A stretch of 64,000 nt of DNA from Bacteroidales bacterium (GCA_017651645.1 JAGCCO010000003.1:62001-126000); one strand, 5' to 3'; shown: positions 10,344 to 20,347, counted from the stretch's first letter. Translations and numbers: made by a program. Notes: generated by a model not told the origin, from the sequence alone.

Positions 10344-11806
10344 TTTTTCTTCCAAAAACGCGTCATGTCTTCCAAACTCTTGCCTTTCGTTTCGGGGACG
10401 AGTCGCCAAACGAAGACAGCCGCCACGATGCACATCACGCCATAGAGTCCGTAGGTGAACCAATGGCCGAAGTTGTCGCCCGCAGTGAGGTGCATGTTGA
10501 ACATGGGGACGAAAGTCGAGCTGACAACGAAGTTGAAGATCCACTGCGCCGCCACAGCAATGGCCGTAGCCGCGCCACGGATGGTGTTGGGGAAGATTTC
10601 TGAAATCAGCACCCAACAAATCGGGCCCCATGAGAACATGAACGAGGCTGAATAGAGCAAGATGGAAATCATCGTGATCAGTTGCATGCCGTCCACGCCA
10701 AAGGTGAAAGCTACGCCAAAAGCACCGATGGCCATACCGATGCTACCACTGATGAGCAACGGCTTACGCCCCCATTTCTCGACAGTGAAGATAGCCACCA
10801 AGGTAAACAGGATGTTGACCACACCCATCATCACGGTGTTGAACATCGGGTTGGTCATGCCCATGTCGCCGAAGATGCGCGGTGCATAATACAACACAGC
10901 ATTAATGCCCACCAACTGCTGGAACACGCTCAACATGATGCCGATGAAGACCACTAACCAGCCGTAGGTGAACAGCTTTTCGGTCTTCACCTTGATGGTG
11001 CTCCTGATGTCGGCCAAAATGACCTTGGCTTGTTCCAAACCGTTGATTTTTGACAACACACCCAAAGCCTTGTCGTCCTTGCCGACCATCACCAGATAAC
11101 GTGGCGACTCAGGCACGAAGCAGACCAAAACGGTGAAGATGGCTGCAGGAATAGCCTCCGAACCGAACATATAACGCCATCCTGTGGAGATGGTCCACGG
11201 GTCGCTGCCCTGCGCCACGGCGTTGAGACCTTGCCCAATCTGTTCAATGACGGGGACGGTGTGCTTGCCAAGAATGAGAAAATTGACGAAATAAACCACG
11301 AGTTGGCCGAAAATGATGGCAAACTGGTTCCAACTGACCATCATGCCGCGTCTATTGGATGGCGACACCTCACCAATGTACATGGGACAGATGGCCGAAG
11401 CCAAACCCACGCCCATGCCACCGATGATGCGGTAGACATTGAACATCCAAAGCAGCCCCTTGTTCGGCACACCATGCTCGAAGAAAAGAAACTCCGGCTC
11501 CATCGATCCTAAGGCAGAGACGAAGAACAGCAGACCTGCCAAGATAAGCGAGCGTTTTCGCCCCCATTGCGAGGCCACATAGCCACTCAGCAAGGCACCA
11601 ATGACACATCCAATCAAGGCACTGCTCGAAGTAAAGCCATGCATGAAATCGGTATATTGGAAGTCGTTCGCGCCAAGGAAGAAGGCTTGCAAACCCTTCT
11701 CTGCGCCCGAGATGACGGCGGTGTCGTAACCAAAAAGCAACCCGCCCAAGACAGCCACCAAGACGATGCCGTAGAGGTAGCCTTTGTTTCCGTTTTGTTG
11801 GTTCAT
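10340..11806 (-). CDS. xylE: MFS sugar porter, D-xylose/H+ symporter type
   Basis: A 488-residue inner-membrane protein with about 12 hydrophobic segments and all the sugar-porter signatures: GLLFGYDTAVISGA in TM1, QWGRKRSL after TM2, PESPRYLV in the central loop and PETKGKSLED at the C-terminus. Its place directly upstream of, and overlapping (ATGA), xylulokinase, followed by xylose isomerase, makes xylose the likely substrate. The symbol is by homology class and context; other pentoses or hexoses are possible. It lies 21 bases downstream of the carboxyltransferase gene, so it probably shares that transcript. Confidence 0.9.
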   Translation of the reverse strand: MNQQNGNKGYLYGIVLVAVLGGLLFGYDTAVISGAEKGLQAFFLGANDFQYTDFMHGFTSSSALIGCVIGALLSGYVASQWGRKRSLILAGLLFFVSALGSMEPEFLFFEHGVPNKGLLWMFNVYRIIGGMGVGLASAICPMYIGEVSPSNRRGMMVSWNQFAIIFGQLVVYFVNFLILGKHTVPVIEQIGQGLNAVAQGSDPWTISTGWRYMFGSEAIPAAIFTVLVCFVPESPRYLVMVGKDDKALGVLSKINGLEQAKVILADIRSTIKVKTEKLFTYGWLVVFIGIMLSVFQQLVGINAVLYYAPRIFGDMGMTNPMFNTVMMGVVNILFTLVAIFTVEKWGRKPLLISGSIGMAIGAFGVAFTFGVDGMQLITMISILLYSASFMFSWGPICWVLISEIFPNTIRGAATAIAVAAQWIFNFVVSSTFVPMFNMHLTAGDNFGHWFTYGLYGVMCIVAAVFVWRLVPETKGKSLEDMTRFWKKK

Positions 11807-11827
11807 GATTATGCTGCTGTTCTTAGT

Positions 11828-13435
11828 TTACATTCTGAACACGCCAAACTGCTGTGGCGGGAAGGGCTGGTTCAATGAGGCCGCGATGCCTAAAGCGAGA
11901 ATCTTACGTGTGTCGACGGGGTCAATGATGCCGTCGTCCCAAAGGCGGGCGGTGCTGTAGAAGGCCGAGCCTTCGTAGTCGTACTTGGCCAGGATTTCCT
12001 TCTTCAGTTTTGCAATTTCTTCAGTCGGGACTTCAAGACCTTTGTATTTGTACTGGTCTTCCTTAACCGTCGCCAACACGCTGGCCGCCTGCTCGCCACC
12101 CATGACGGAAATCTTCGCATTGGGCCACATGAAGAGCAGCCTCGGACTGTAGGCGCGACCGGCCATACCGTAGTTGCCCGCGCCAAACGAGCCACCAAAG
12201 ATGACCGTAAACTTGGGTACGTTGGCGTTGGAGACGGCATGCACCATCTTGGCACCATCCTTGGCGATACCCCCCTGTTCGTACTGCTTACCCACCATGA
12301 AGCCCGTGATGTTCTGCAAGAACACCAAGGGGATGTTGCGCTGGCAACACAACTCAATAAAATGGGTAGCTTTCAACGCTGATTCCGAGAACAATACGCC
12401 GAAGTTAGCGATAATGCCGACAGGGAATCCCATCAAGTGAGCGAAGCCACAAACGATGGTAGTGGCATAGCGTGATTTGAACTCCTGGAAGCGGCTACCA
12501 TCCACGATGCGTGCGATGACTTCCCTCGGGTCGACGAGTTTGTGGAAGTCGATGGGCGCGAGGCCGTAGAGGTCGTGCGGGTCGTATAAAGGTGCCTCAA
12601 CGGGCAGCATATCTAACTTTTGGCGGTGCGACTTCTCCAAAGTCTTGAAAATGTTGCGGCAGATTTGCAAGGCGTGCTGGTCGTTCTCGGCCAAGTGGTC
12701 GGCCACACCAGAGACGGAGGTGTGCATCTCGCCACCGCCCAGCTCTTCCGCCGTGACCACCTCACCTGTAGCGGCCTTCACTAACGGTGGTCCGCCAAGG
12801 TAAATCGTGCCCTGGTTGCGCACGATGATGGTCTCGTCGCTCATGGCCGGAACGTAGGCACCGCCAGCGGTACACATGCCCATCACGATGGCGATTTGCG
12901 GGATGCCCATAGCCGACATTCGTGCCTGGTTGTAGAAGAAACGCCCGAAGTGGTCGCGGTCGGGAAAGACGGTGTCCTGCTCGGGAAGGAAGGCACCACC
13001 GCTGTCTACCATATAGACGCACGGTAGATGGTTTTCCATCGCAATCTCCTGAGCGCGAAGGTGTTTCTTCACCGTATATTGCATATAGGTGCCGCCTTTC
13101 ACGGTGGCATCGTTGGCCACGATGACTGCCTCACGTCCTTGGATAACCCCAATACCCGTGATGATACCCGCCGAAGGGAAGTCGTTGTTATAGGTGCCGT
13201 ATGCTGCCATCGGCGACAGTTCGAGGAACGGCGTGTTCGGGTCGATGAGGAGGTCGATGCGTTCGCGGGCAAGCAGCTTGTTGCGTTTCTTGTGTTTGGC
13301 CACAGCCGCCTCGCCGCCGCCCTGCATCGAGGCCGACATCGCCTCGCGGTATTGTGCCATCAGCGCAAGGAAGTTCTTCTCGTTCTGCTTGAACTCCTCG
13401 GAGTCGGTGCGTATGTTGGATTTTAGTACTTGCAT
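11828..13435 (-). CDS. Acyl-CoA carboxylase, carboxyltransferase (beta) subunit
   Basis: From the Met at 13435 (MQVLKSN) the product is 535 residues, the length of methylcrotonyl/propionyl-CoA carboxylase beta chains. It shows the two crotonase-fold halves with the expected glycine-rich stretches ([41 protein letters not shown]). The segment [15 protein letters not shown] points to the methylcrotonyl-CoA branch more than propionyl-CoA. No biotin carboxylase or biotin carrier gene is adjacent. It appears to be the first gene of the xylose operon, 21 bases before the transporter. A leucine-type hydratase lies at 34 kb. Exact substrate is uncertain. Confidence 0.88.
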   Translation of the reverse strand: MQVLKSNIRTDSEEFKQNEKNFLALMAQYREAMSASMQGGGEAAVAKHKKRNKLLARERIDLLIDPNTPFLELSPMAAYGTYNNDFPSAGIITGIGVIQGREAVIVANDATVKGGTYMQYTVKKHLRAQEIAMENHLPCVYMVDSGGAFLPEQDTVFPDRDHFGRFFYNQARMSAMGIPQIAIVMGMCTAGGAYVPAMSDETIIVRNQGTIYLGGPPLVKAATGEVVTAEELGGGEMHTSVSGVADHLAENDQHALQICRNIFKTLEKSHRQKLDMLPVEAPLYDPHDLYGLAPIDFHKLVDPREVIARIVDGSRFQEFKSRYATTIVCGFAHLMGFPVGIIANFGVLFSESALKATHFIELCCQRNIPLVFLQNITGFMVGKQYEQGGIAKDGAKMVHAVSNANVPKFTVIFGGSFGAGNYGMAGRAYSPRLLFMWPNAKISVMGGEQAASVLATVKEDQYKYKGLEVPTEEIAKLKKEILAKYDYEGSAFYSTARLWDDGIIDPVDTRKILALGIAASLNQPFPPQQFGVFRM

Positions 13436-13481
13436 AGTGTGTGGTTGGATTGAAATCAAAGATTAGATATAAATCAAACGA

Positions 13482-13489
13482 CAAAAATA
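13482..13489 (-). promoter_or_regulatory. -7 promoter box for the carboxylase/xylose operon
   Basis: Minus-strand TATTTTTG, a perfect TAnnTTTG, 47 bases upstream of the carboxyltransferase start. It is the only clear promoter found ahead of the four-gene minus-strand run. Confidence 0.6.
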
Positions 13490-13521
13490 GTAAAAAAAAC
13501 TGCTACAGCGCAAGAATTGTT

Positions 13522-13529
13522 TATCTTTG
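13522..13529 (+). promoter_or_regulatory. -7 promoter box for the ftsX operon
   Basis: TATCTTTG, 43 bases ahead of ftsX and divergent from the carboxylase promoter 33 bases away. No convincing -33 partner was seen. Confidence 0.6.
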
Positions 13530-13571
13530 CCGTTTCAAATTCGTAGTGTTGGTCAACATCCCTAACAAAAG

Positions 13572-14450
13572 ATGTCCGAAAAGAGTTCAAGCAAACGCCG
13601 TGTGGCAGGGTCCTATTTCATGTCGATGATGAGTATCGCATTGGTACTCTTCCTCTTAGGCGTGTTTGCCCTGCTCATGATGCATGCCCAAAAACTCTCC
13701 AACCACCTCAAGGAAAACATCGGCTTTGAAGTGGTGATGAACAGCAACGTGAAGGAAGCCAACATCCTCAACCTGCAAAAAGAACTTGAAGCCATGCCTG
13801 CCGTGAAGTCGACGGAATACATCACCAAGGAAGAGGCCATCCGCCGCCTGAGTGAAGATCTTGGCGAGGATTTCCTGCAATGGCTCGGCAATGAGGAAAA
13901 CCCGCTCCTCCCTTCCATCAATGTGAGTTTCAACGCTGCCTATGCCAACAGCGATAGCCTCAGCGTCATCGAGGCGCAACTGCTCAAAAACCCAAACGTC
14001 AAGGAAATCTATTACCAGAAATCCCTGGTCAACTTGATTAATCAGAACGTCAAGCGCATCGGCTTTGCACTGATTATTGCCAGTATCGCGCTGCTTTTCA
14101 TCGCCATTGCGCTGATACGCTACACTTTACGCCTCTCTATCTACGCAAAACGTTTCTTGGTACGCAGCATGTTGTTGGTGGGTGCCACGGCTTCTTACAT
14201 CCGCCGGCCCTTTATCAAGAGCGGTATGTCACAGGGCTTCTTTGGCGCTTTGATTGCTGATATTATGTTGGCCGGACTTCTCTACGGCCTCATGAAACGG
14301 CTTCCCGAACTGGCTCTTGTTCAAGACTATAGAATCATTATCGGCATCTTTGTCGGCATCATCATATTAGGCATCCTCCTCGGCGGACTCTCCACACGTT
14401 CCGCCCTGCGAAAATACCTCAACGCTGATGTCGACAGACTATATGCATAA
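13572..14450 (+). CDS. ftsX: Cell division permease-like protein FtsX
   Basis: A 292-residue protein with the FtsX layout: one N-terminal membrane helix (SMMSIALVLFLLGVFALLMM), a periplasmic domain of about 120 residues, then three more helices. With FtsE it forms an ABC-type complex that controls peptidoglycan hydrolases at the division site. ftsE is not adjacent, which is common in Bacteroidota. It heads the plus-strand operon with DUF3098, uppP and truB, all spaced by 24 bases or less. Confidence 0.93.
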   Translation: MSEKSSSKRRVAGSYFMSMMSIALVLFLLGVFALLMMHAQKLSNHLKENIGFEVVMNSNVKEANILNLQKELEAMPAVKSTEYITKEEAIRRLSEDLGEDFLQWLGNEENPLLPSINVSFNAAYANSDSLSVIEAQLLKNPNVKEIYYQKSLVNLINQNVKRIGFALIIASIALLFIAIALIRYTLRLSIYAKRFLVRSMLLVGATASYIRRPFIKSGMSQGFFGALIADIMLAGLLYGLMKRLPELALVQDYRIIIGIFVGIIILGILLGGLSTRSALRKYLNADVDRLYA

Positions 14451-14474
14451 AGAAAACAAAACAATCATCATATC

Positions 14475-14744
14475 ATGGCAAAAGACACAACAAAAACAAA
14501 AACGCCCGAAGTCACTGACGAACAGAAGGTCATGCCCTTCGGCAAACAGAACTACATCCTCGTGCTCATCGGCATCGCGCTGCTGGCCTTGGGCTTCATC
14601 CTCATGCTGGGCGGCGGCTCCAACGACCCCGATGTATTCAATGAGAAAATGTTTGATTTTCAACACATCACACTGTCTACCATCTTGATTTTGGCGGGTT
14701 TTGTCGTGGAAATCGTAGCAATATTTTGGAAAGGAAAGAAATAA
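14475..14744 (+). CDS. DUF3098 membrane protein
   Basis: This 89-residue protein has a charged cytosolic N-terminus (about 30 residues) and two membrane helices (ILVLIGIALLALGFILML and TILILAGFVVEIVAIFW), the DUF3098 arrangement. The family regularly sits between ftsX and uppP in Bacteroidota, suggesting an accessory role in envelope biogenesis, but no function is established. It lies 24 bases after ftsX and 9 bases before the uppP start. Confidence 0.9.
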   Translation: MAKDTTKTKTPEVTDEQKVMPFGKQNYILVLIGIALLALGFILMLGGGSNDPDVFNEKMFDFQHITLSTILILAGFVVEIVAIFWKGKK

Positions 14745-14753
14745 TAATTGATT

Positions 14754-15575
14754 ATGGACTGGTTACAAGCATTAATCTTAGGCATTCTTCAAGGCTTGAC
14801 GGAATATTTACCCGTCAGCAGTAGCGGACATTTGGCCATCGGTCAGGCACTCTTCGGCCTCGACGACGGCTCATCCAACCTCACTTTCACTGTGTTGCTT
14901 CATGTGGCTACCGTGTGCAGCACCTTGGTCATCCTGTGGAAGGAAATCGTGTGGATCTTCAAGGATTTGTTCGCCAAACAATCATGGCGCAGCTACCAAG
15001 GCCTCAATGACGGCACCAAGTACGCCATCAACATCCTCATCTCGATGATTCCCGTGGCCATCGTAGGCTTCCTCTTCAAAGACAAGGTGGAAGAAGTCTT
15101 TGGCTCGGGTCTGCTCATCGTGGGCATCATGCTCTTGGTGACGGCCTCGCTGCTCGCTTTCTCTTACTTCGCCAAACCACGCCAAAAGGAAGAAATCAGC
15201 GGTCTGCATGCCTTCATCATCGGTATTGCTCAAGCATGCGCCGTGATGCCAGGTCTGTCGCGCTCTGGTTCAACGATTGCTACCGGTTTGCTCCTCGGCA
15301 ACAAAAAGGAAAAACTCGCTCAGTTCTCCTTCCTGATGGTCATCCCGCCCATCCTCGGTGAGGCTTTGCTCGATGTCAAGGACATCTTTGAAGTCGGTTT
15401 CACTCAAGCCATGGACGGCATCTCGCCCGTGGCCGCCATCGTCGGCTTCCTGGCTGCCTTCATCTCCGGCTGCTTCGCCTGCAAGTGGATGATTAACATC
15501 GTGAAGAAGGGCAAGCTGATTTGGTTTGCCGTGTATTGCGCCATCATTGGCATCGTTGCCATAATCTTCGCTTGA
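14754..15575 (+). CDS. uppP: Undecaprenyl-diphosphate phosphatase UppP/BacA
   Basis: The 273-residue inner-membrane enzyme recycles the lipid carrier undecaprenyl diphosphate for peptidoglycan and polysaccharide synthesis. Diagnostic motifs are [11 protein letters not shown] (residues 16-26) and [13 protein letters not shown]; multiple membrane helices fill the rest. I start at ATG 14754; a TTG two codons earlier is less likely. The stop overlaps the truB start (TGATG), indicating translational coupling. Loss or overexpression in this family changes bacitracin sensitivity. Confidence 0.96.
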   Translation: MDWLQALILGILQGLTEYLPVSSSGHLAIGQALFGLDDGSSNLTFTVLLHVATVCSTLVILWKEIVWIFKDLFAKQSWRSYQGLNDGTKYAINILISMIPVAIVGFLFKDKVEEVFGSGLLIVGIMLLVTASLLAFSYFAKPRQKEEISGLHAFIIGIAQACAVMPGLSRSGSTIATGLLLGNKKEKLAQFSFLMVIPPILGEALLDVKDIFEVGFTQAMDGISPVAAIVGFLAAFISGCFACKWMINIVKKGKLIWFAVYCAIIGIVAIIFA

Positions 15576-16309
15576 TGTTCAACTTTGAAGACGGCGAGGT
15601 CATCCTCATCGACAAACCCTTGGACTGGACGTCGTTCGACACAGTCAACTTCATCCGTTCCCTGCTTAACCGTTGCTATGGCATCCGCAAGCTGAAGGTG
15701 GGCCATGCGGGCACCTTAGACCCGTTGGCCACAGGCCTGCTCATCCTTTGCACAGGAAAAATGACCAAGCAGATTGACACGTTTCAAGCGCAGGTGAAGA
15801 CCTACACGGGAACGATGCTGCTCGGCCAGACCACTCCGACCTTTGACTTGGAGAGCGAACCCAATGCATTCTTCCCTACCGATGGTATCACGCCCGAGCA
15901 GATTGAAGCCGCCCGACAACAATTCATTGGCGATCTCAAGCAGTACCCGCCCAAGTACTCCGCCATCAAAATCAAGGGGAAACGCGCTTTCGACTACGCC
16001 CGCTCCGACGAGGAAATCGAACTAAAAGCGCGCGATGTTCGCATCGATGACTTCAAACTGAGCCTCGACCGCTTCCCCGAGCTTGACTTCGAAGTGACTT
16101 GCAGTAAAGGCACCTACATCCGCAGCCTCGCCAACGACTTCGGCAAGGCTTTGGGCAATGGCGCTTGCCTGACCTCACTACGCCGCACCCGCATCGGCGA
16201 CTTCAAAGTGGAAGATGCTTGGCCGTTGGAAAAGCTGAAACAGCACATCGTTGACACAGGCGATGCCTTCAAAGAATGGAAAAAGGTACAACAAGAGGCG
16301 GGTCAATAA
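15575..16309 (+). CDS. truB: tRNA pseudouridine(55) synthase TruB
   Basis: A 244-residue enzyme that makes pseudouridine-55 in the T-loop of tRNAs. The catalytic motif GHAGTLDPLATG has Asp49; KGTYIRSLANDFG is also typical. The open frame extends further upstream inside uppP, but the TGATG overlap at 15573-15577 and the conserved N-terminus (DGEVILIDKPLDWTS) fix the start here. It is the last gene of the ftsX operon, which ends at a strong hairpin terminator. Confidence 0.96.
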   Translation: MFNFEDGEVILIDKPLDWTSFDTVNFIRSLLNRCYGIRKLKVGHAGTLDPLATGLLILCTGKMTKQIDTFQAQVKTYTGTMLLGQTTPTFDLESEPNAFFPTDGITPEQIEAARQQFIGDLKQYPPKYSAIKIKGKRAFDYARSDEEIELKARDVRIDDFKLSLDRFPELDFEVTCSKGTYIRSLANDFGKALGNGACLTSLRRTRIGDFKVEDAWPLEKLKQHIVDTGDAFKEWKKVQQEAGQ

Positions 16310-16316
16310 ACTAAAA

Positions 16317-16341
16317 ATGGAGGCGATTGCCTCCATTTTTT
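16317..16341. terminator. Bidirectional intrinsic terminator
   Basis: The 8-bp stem ATGGAGGC/GCCTCCAT around a 4-base loop is flanked by A- and T-runs. It serves truB on the plus strand and the T9SS-cargo operon on the minus strand. Confidence 0.9.
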
Positions 16342-17525
16342 CATTTCACCATTAGCTTTTGTGTTGCTGCATTTCCCGATCGGTCATAGACCTTCAGCAG
16401 ATAAACACCCGAAGGCAACGTGCCGACATTCATATTCTCCAGTTGGCTTTCCATCAGCTTTTGTCCTGTCACACTATAGATTTCAGCTTTTTGGAAATCC
16501 TCGGCTTGGATGAAGATCTCGTTTTCTGCGGGTACAGGATACACCTTAATGCATGCTATTTGCGAATCCTCTTTGAGGCCTGTCACATCCACATAGACCA
16601 TATCCACTTCTTTACCAGCAAAATACACGCTATTGGTACTATAGCCATAGGCCATCTCGATCTCTTCATCAGCAGGACACCACTCGCCACCTGACATCTG
16701 GTAACACTCGCCACGAGTTGCATTACCGTCCTCATAAATATATCTGAACATGTAGGCATTATCCCATCCAGAGCCATTCCAGTCCGCAATAAACTTTGAG
16801 GCGAACACACCGCCTTCCAAATTGTAAGTTGTTCTCGTATCGTTCACCCAATTGGTGCCGACCCAACCTTGAACGAGAATCTCTTCGACATGCCCATCAA
16901 AATCGAGTGTATAGGTGTCTTTTTCCTCGTTCTGCCATGCTCCGCCCTGCATATACTGCATCAACACTTCGATAGAAGTATCCCCAAAGGTATAAGTGTG
17001 AAGTTCGTCCGACGACCAATTGTTGCCGTTCCATATCCAAATAAGTACTGTGGTCACGTTATCGTTGTAGTTATAAACCTCCTTGAGTAAATTCACCCAT
17101 GCGCCTTCATCCCAATACTGGTAGACAATCTCCATTTTATCCTCTTCATAGGAGTATGAGGCCCACGCGATTGCTTCCCAATCATCACCGTTCCATGCAT
17201 AATCATAGCACTCCAAGACCCTACCGTCGAAGTCATACTCATACGTCACCTGTTCTCTATTGACCCAATTACCGTCCAACAGGTTTTGTTCAAGCACCTC
17301 AGTCAGGTAGTAATCGTACTCATCGTACATGTAAATGCGTTTCTGTTGGTATCCGTCCACGGTAGTCCAAATGGCAGTTTCAGGCAAATCGCCCTCGCCG
17401 CGAAGACCATAATGGCGCATCACCGTTTTCAGTTCGTGGTTCTTCAGCTTGGCCACGCTTTGAGCCAAACCCACATTTGCGAAAGCCATCACAAGAATGG
17501 CCATAGTAAACAATGCTTTTTTCAT
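16341..17525 (-). CDS. Secreted T9SS cargo protein with W-rich repeats
   Basis: A 394-residue exported protein with a signal peptide (about 1-21, ending GLAQS). The body of about 280 residues is an irregular tandem repeat of 25-35 residues built around phrases such as GNWVNREQVTYEY, GDDWEAIAWASY, GAWVNLLKEVYNY and GNNWSSDELHTYTF, predicting a beta-solenoid or sheet stack. The last about 75 residues (IKVYPVPAENEIFIQ to TQKLMVK) are a type A T9SS sorting domain, so the protein is delivered to the cell surface or outside. Function of the repeat body is unknown. It is the last gene of a four-gene export cluster. Confidence 0.85.
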   Translation of the reverse strand: MKKALFTMAILVMAFANVGLAQSVAKLKNHELKTVMRHYGLRGEGDLPETAIWTTVDGYQQKRIYMYDEYDYYLTEVLEQNLLDGNWVNREQVTYEYDFDGRVLECYDYAWNGDDWEAIAWASYSYEEDKMEIVYQYWDEGAWVNLLKEVYNYNDNVTTVLIWIWNGNNWSSDELHTYTFGDTSIEVLMQYMQGGAWQNEEKDTYTLDFDGHVEEILVQGWVGTNWVNDTRTTYNLEGGVFASKFIADWNGSGWDNAYMFRYIYEDGNATRGECYQMSGGEWCPADEEIEMAYGYSTNSVYFAGKEVDMVYVDVTGLKEDSQIACIKVYPVPAENEIFIQAEDFQKAEIYSVTGQKLMESQLENMNVGTLPSGVYLLKVYDRSGNAATQKLMVK

Positions 17526-17537
17526 ATTTGTAAGTGT

Positions 17538-18047
17538 TTAGTTTTTAATGACATCAAAATAATAGTTGACTTTCGACTTGACCTTATAAAAAGACGAGCC
17601 GTTCTCATAAACGGTTTCATAAACAACATGTCTGGCAAAGCCATGAAGACGGACCTCCCCTTTGTCGTTCTTATAGACATAAGTGACTAACTCATAATCC
17701 GGATAAGCACTCCATGACGGATTGGATGAGTTGATCATAAACACATCCTCATTTGCGGCATGAGGCATCGGGAAAGACTTACTAAAATCATCGCTAGGAC
17801 AAAGGATCTTGAATTCGCTAGACGTGATGGTGATTTGGGCATCATTACAAATGTGGCAGTATGCGTTTTCCGTAAGGTCTTCAAATGCATCACTTACATT
17901 GGACGCCGAATATGACCCCATAACGTCCTGAAGGGTGTAACCATAAAAGTGATCCCATTCATTCTTGTCCTTATTGCACGAAACGGACAAAACACCCAGT
18001 GCACAAATAAGGGCCAATAACTTGTAGTTTTTCATCTTGTTTATCAT
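17538..18047 (-). CDS. Lipoprotein of unknown function
   Basis: 169 residues. The ATG at 18047 overlaps the stop of the M1 peptidase gene (ATGA), so it is translationally coupled; an internal Met four codons on is an alternative. The lipobox LSVSC anchors it at Cys24. The mature part has YCHIC and a hydrophilic beta-rich stretch, and I recognise no family. Coupling to the peptidase suggests the two are made together; its role is not visible. Confidence 0.7.
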   Translation of the reverse strand: MINKMKNYKLLALICALGVLSVSCNKDKNEWDHFYGYTLQDVMGSYSASNVSDAFEDLTENAYCHICNDAQITITSSEFKILCPSDDFSKSFPMPHAANEDVFMINSSNPSWSAYPDYELVTYVYKNDKGEVRLHGFARHVVYETVYENGSSFYKVKSKVNYYFDVIKN

Positions 18048-20341
18048 TTTATTATCAGTTTTTCAATAGCCAATATCTCGCCTCCCTTGCCAACTCGCAC
18101 GACCGTATAACAACCTTTTGGCAGGCCTTCCGTCGTTATCTCTATGCCATCAGTTTGGGAATATGCGTTTTTTCTCAATTCCTTTCCATCAACACCGAGG
18201 ATGCGGATTTGTCCGTCAGAGACCTCGTCCCAGCTCATACGGACTTGGTTCTCCGCAGGATTGGGATAGACCAACATCTTGTTCTGGAGGCCGATATGCT
18301 CCTCCTCACCAAGGGCTTCCTTGTCCCAAACGGCAATGGTATACTCACCCGAAGGAAGATCGTCTACAATAAAGCGGCCATGTTTCCAAGTGCTGCCCGC
18401 AAAAACGGTGTAAGGTATCTCATGCCAGGCCTCAGCGGCGTTGCGGCGATACAGCAGGGTAGCTGAGTCATTGGCCGTCTGAATGATGTCGCCATCAGTG
18501 GAGTTGCTGTAGTCGAACATGCCCGTCACCTCGGCCTCGCCAAAGTCATAGCGGTTGATGGTCCAAAAATGCTTGCTCGATAGGGTCAGGTTGGGAACCA
18601 ACGGGTCATCGTAGGGCCCGACCAAATGGTTCTCGACAGCGACAAAGACCGAATCGGTGAAAGAAGTCGCTTCAACTTTGAAGCTGGCGAAATTCTGTTG
18701 TGCCGATGACTTCAGCATGAAGTTTTTCTGCGTCCTGCCATCGAGCCAGTTGTTGTTGAAGTCGTTGACCAAACCAACAGGCTCAAAATCAAGTATTACC
18801 GTGACGCTATCATGCAATCCGTCCCAAGAAACCTTCTCAGTAACCAATTGGAATTCGGGACCGACAAAAGTCACTTCATAGACGTTGTTCTGCCCGATGT
18901 GGCTGTCGCCAATATGCTGGTAACTCAGATGGAGGGTCACTTCAAATTGGTTGCCCGATTCTGTAACCGACTCAATCACAGCATACAGATGAGGCATACC
19001 TGAAGCATAGACATAGGAGTCGAAGAAGCCATGCATGTCGAGGGTGGAATACTGGCTCAAGGCATCACAAAGCTGTTCGGAAGTGGCTGCCTGATAGGCA
19101 TATTGCTGGAAATACTCGCGCATGGCGGCGAGGAAGTTCTCACGACCCATGTAGTTCATCATCGTGTTGACGATGACGGCACCGCGCTCATACACTGCAT
19201 TGGTGTTGTAGGTCATGTCCAAAGGCATGTTGTTGAGCGGTATCCAATTAGCGGGATTATTGCACCAGGTGTTGATATTGTTCACCTTATTCGAAATCGC
19301 GTTTTGGAAGTGTTGCTCATCATAAACGCCTGCCTCATAAAACACGCCCCAAAACTGCGCAAAACCCTCATTGAGCCACATGTCGCCCGCTTCGGCACAA
19401 GTCACCATGTTGCCCGACCACATGTGCGAGAGCTCGTGGGCCAGATACTCCTCATTGTCGGTATTGCCGCTGATGACACTGGTGGCCAAGGCAATGTTGT
19501 CGGTATGCTCCATGCAACCCAAGCTCGTGCTGACATAGCCGATACGGTTGAAAGGATAAGGTCCGAGGTTTTCTTCCAAGAACGCCGCAATCTCATGAAT
19601 GTGGACAAAGGTGGCGGGTACGCTGCCACTCAGGCTTGGGAGGGTGTAAACCTCAATCGGGATATCGCGCTCAATGCCGTGATAGGTGTCTTCCCAAAGC
19701 ACGAGGTCGGCAACGATGAAAGAGATATGATAAGTGGCAATCTCTTGAGGCGTGTTCCAATGCCAGGTAGAGGTGCCATTGCCGTTGTCAATGGTCTCCA
19801 CGTGGTTGCCACCGCAAATGGCTTTCTTGTCGTTAGTGGCGGTAATGAATACATCGTAAGTGGCTTTGTCGGTGAAGTTATCCACGCAGGGGAACCATGT
19901 CTTGCCGAGGTTATGCGGCTGGCTGTCGAAGCCCACACCGAGGTTATAGACTTTGTCGCCACCCCACCAATGCACGCCACCCCACGACTCGTTGAAGGTG
20001 TTGCCACCATAAATAATGTCAAGTGTGGCTGAACTACCGCTACTCAATGGCGCAGCGAGGTTGATGGTCAAGAAGTTGCCACTTTGCGAGAAATCGGAAA
20101 CCGTGGCACCTGTAGCTGTCACAGCACTAACCTCCAGATACATCAATTCGAGGACAATCTGCGAGACATCGGATGTAGCCGTGAAGTCAACGAAAGTTTC
20201 GCCTTGCAGGGTGTGGTTGGCAAAGTTCAACTCATTGACATGAATGGCGTAATGCGTCACGTCGATGCCTTCGCCTGCGGTCTGAGCGACGAGCGAAGAC
20301 AGCAACAGGCTAAAAGAAAATAATAGAGATAGCTTCTTCAT
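18044..20341 (-). CDS. M1-family zinc aminopeptidase with T9SS sorting domain
   Basis: A 765-residue exported protein with a signal peptide (about 1-19, ending LVAQT). The M1 zinc site is HELSH (His302, Glu303, His306) with the third ligand Glu325 in WLNEG, exactly 18 residues after HExxH. The N-terminal beta-domain of M1 enzymes precedes it. The final about 75 residues (MLVYPNPAENQVRMSW to EKLIIK) form a type A T9SS sorting domain, so the peptidase is surface-exposed or released. The start is ATG 20341; a TTG two codons earlier is less likely. It probably trims peptides outside the cell. Confidence 0.93.
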   Translation of the reverse strand: MKKLSLLFSFSLLLSSLVAQTAGEGIDVTHYAIHVNELNFANHTLQGETFVDFTATSDVSQIVLELMYLEVSAVTATGATVSDFSQSGNFLTINLAAPLSSGSSATLDIIYGGNTFNESWGGVHWWGGDKVYNLGVGFDSQPHNLGKTWFPCVDNFTDKATYDVFITATNDKKAICGGNHVETIDNGNGTSTWHWNTPQEIATYHISFIVADLVLWEDTYHGIERDIPIEVYTLPSLSGSVPATFVHIHEIAAFLEENLGPYPFNRIGYVSTSLGCMEHTDNIALATSVISGNTDNEEYLAHELSHMWSGNMVTCAEAGDMWLNEGFAQFWGVFYEAGVYDEQHFQNAISNKVNNINTWCNNPANWIPLNNMPLDMTYNTNAVYERGAVIVNTMMNYMGRENFLAAMREYFQQYAYQAATSEQLCDALSQYSTLDMHGFFDSYVYASGMPHLYAVIESVTESGNQFEVTLHLSYQHIGDSHIGQNNVYEVTFVGPEFQLVTEKVSWDGLHDSVTVILDFEPVGLVNDFNNNWLDGRTQKNFMLKSSAQQNFASFKVEATSFTDSVFVAVENHLVGPYDDPLVPNLTLSSKHFWTINRYDFGEAEVTGMFDYSNSTDGDIIQTANDSATLLYRRNAAEAWHEIPYTVFAGSTWKHGRFIVDDLPSGEYTIAVWDKEALGEEEHIGLQNKMLVYPNPAENQVRMSWDEVSDGQIRILGVDGKELRKNAYSQTDGIEITTEGLPKGCYTVVRVGKGGEILAIEKLIIK

Positions 20342-20347
20342 AGACAA

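Noticed and set aside
10344..10631. N-terminal extension of xylulokinase
   Set aside because: The extra 96 codons are the shadow of the transporter gene; the FGGY N-terminus and the ATGA overlap set the start at 10343 or 10337.
19031..20032. 333-codon plus-strand frame
   Set aside because: Antisense to the M1 peptidase gene, whose zinc motif and T9SS tail are unmistakable.
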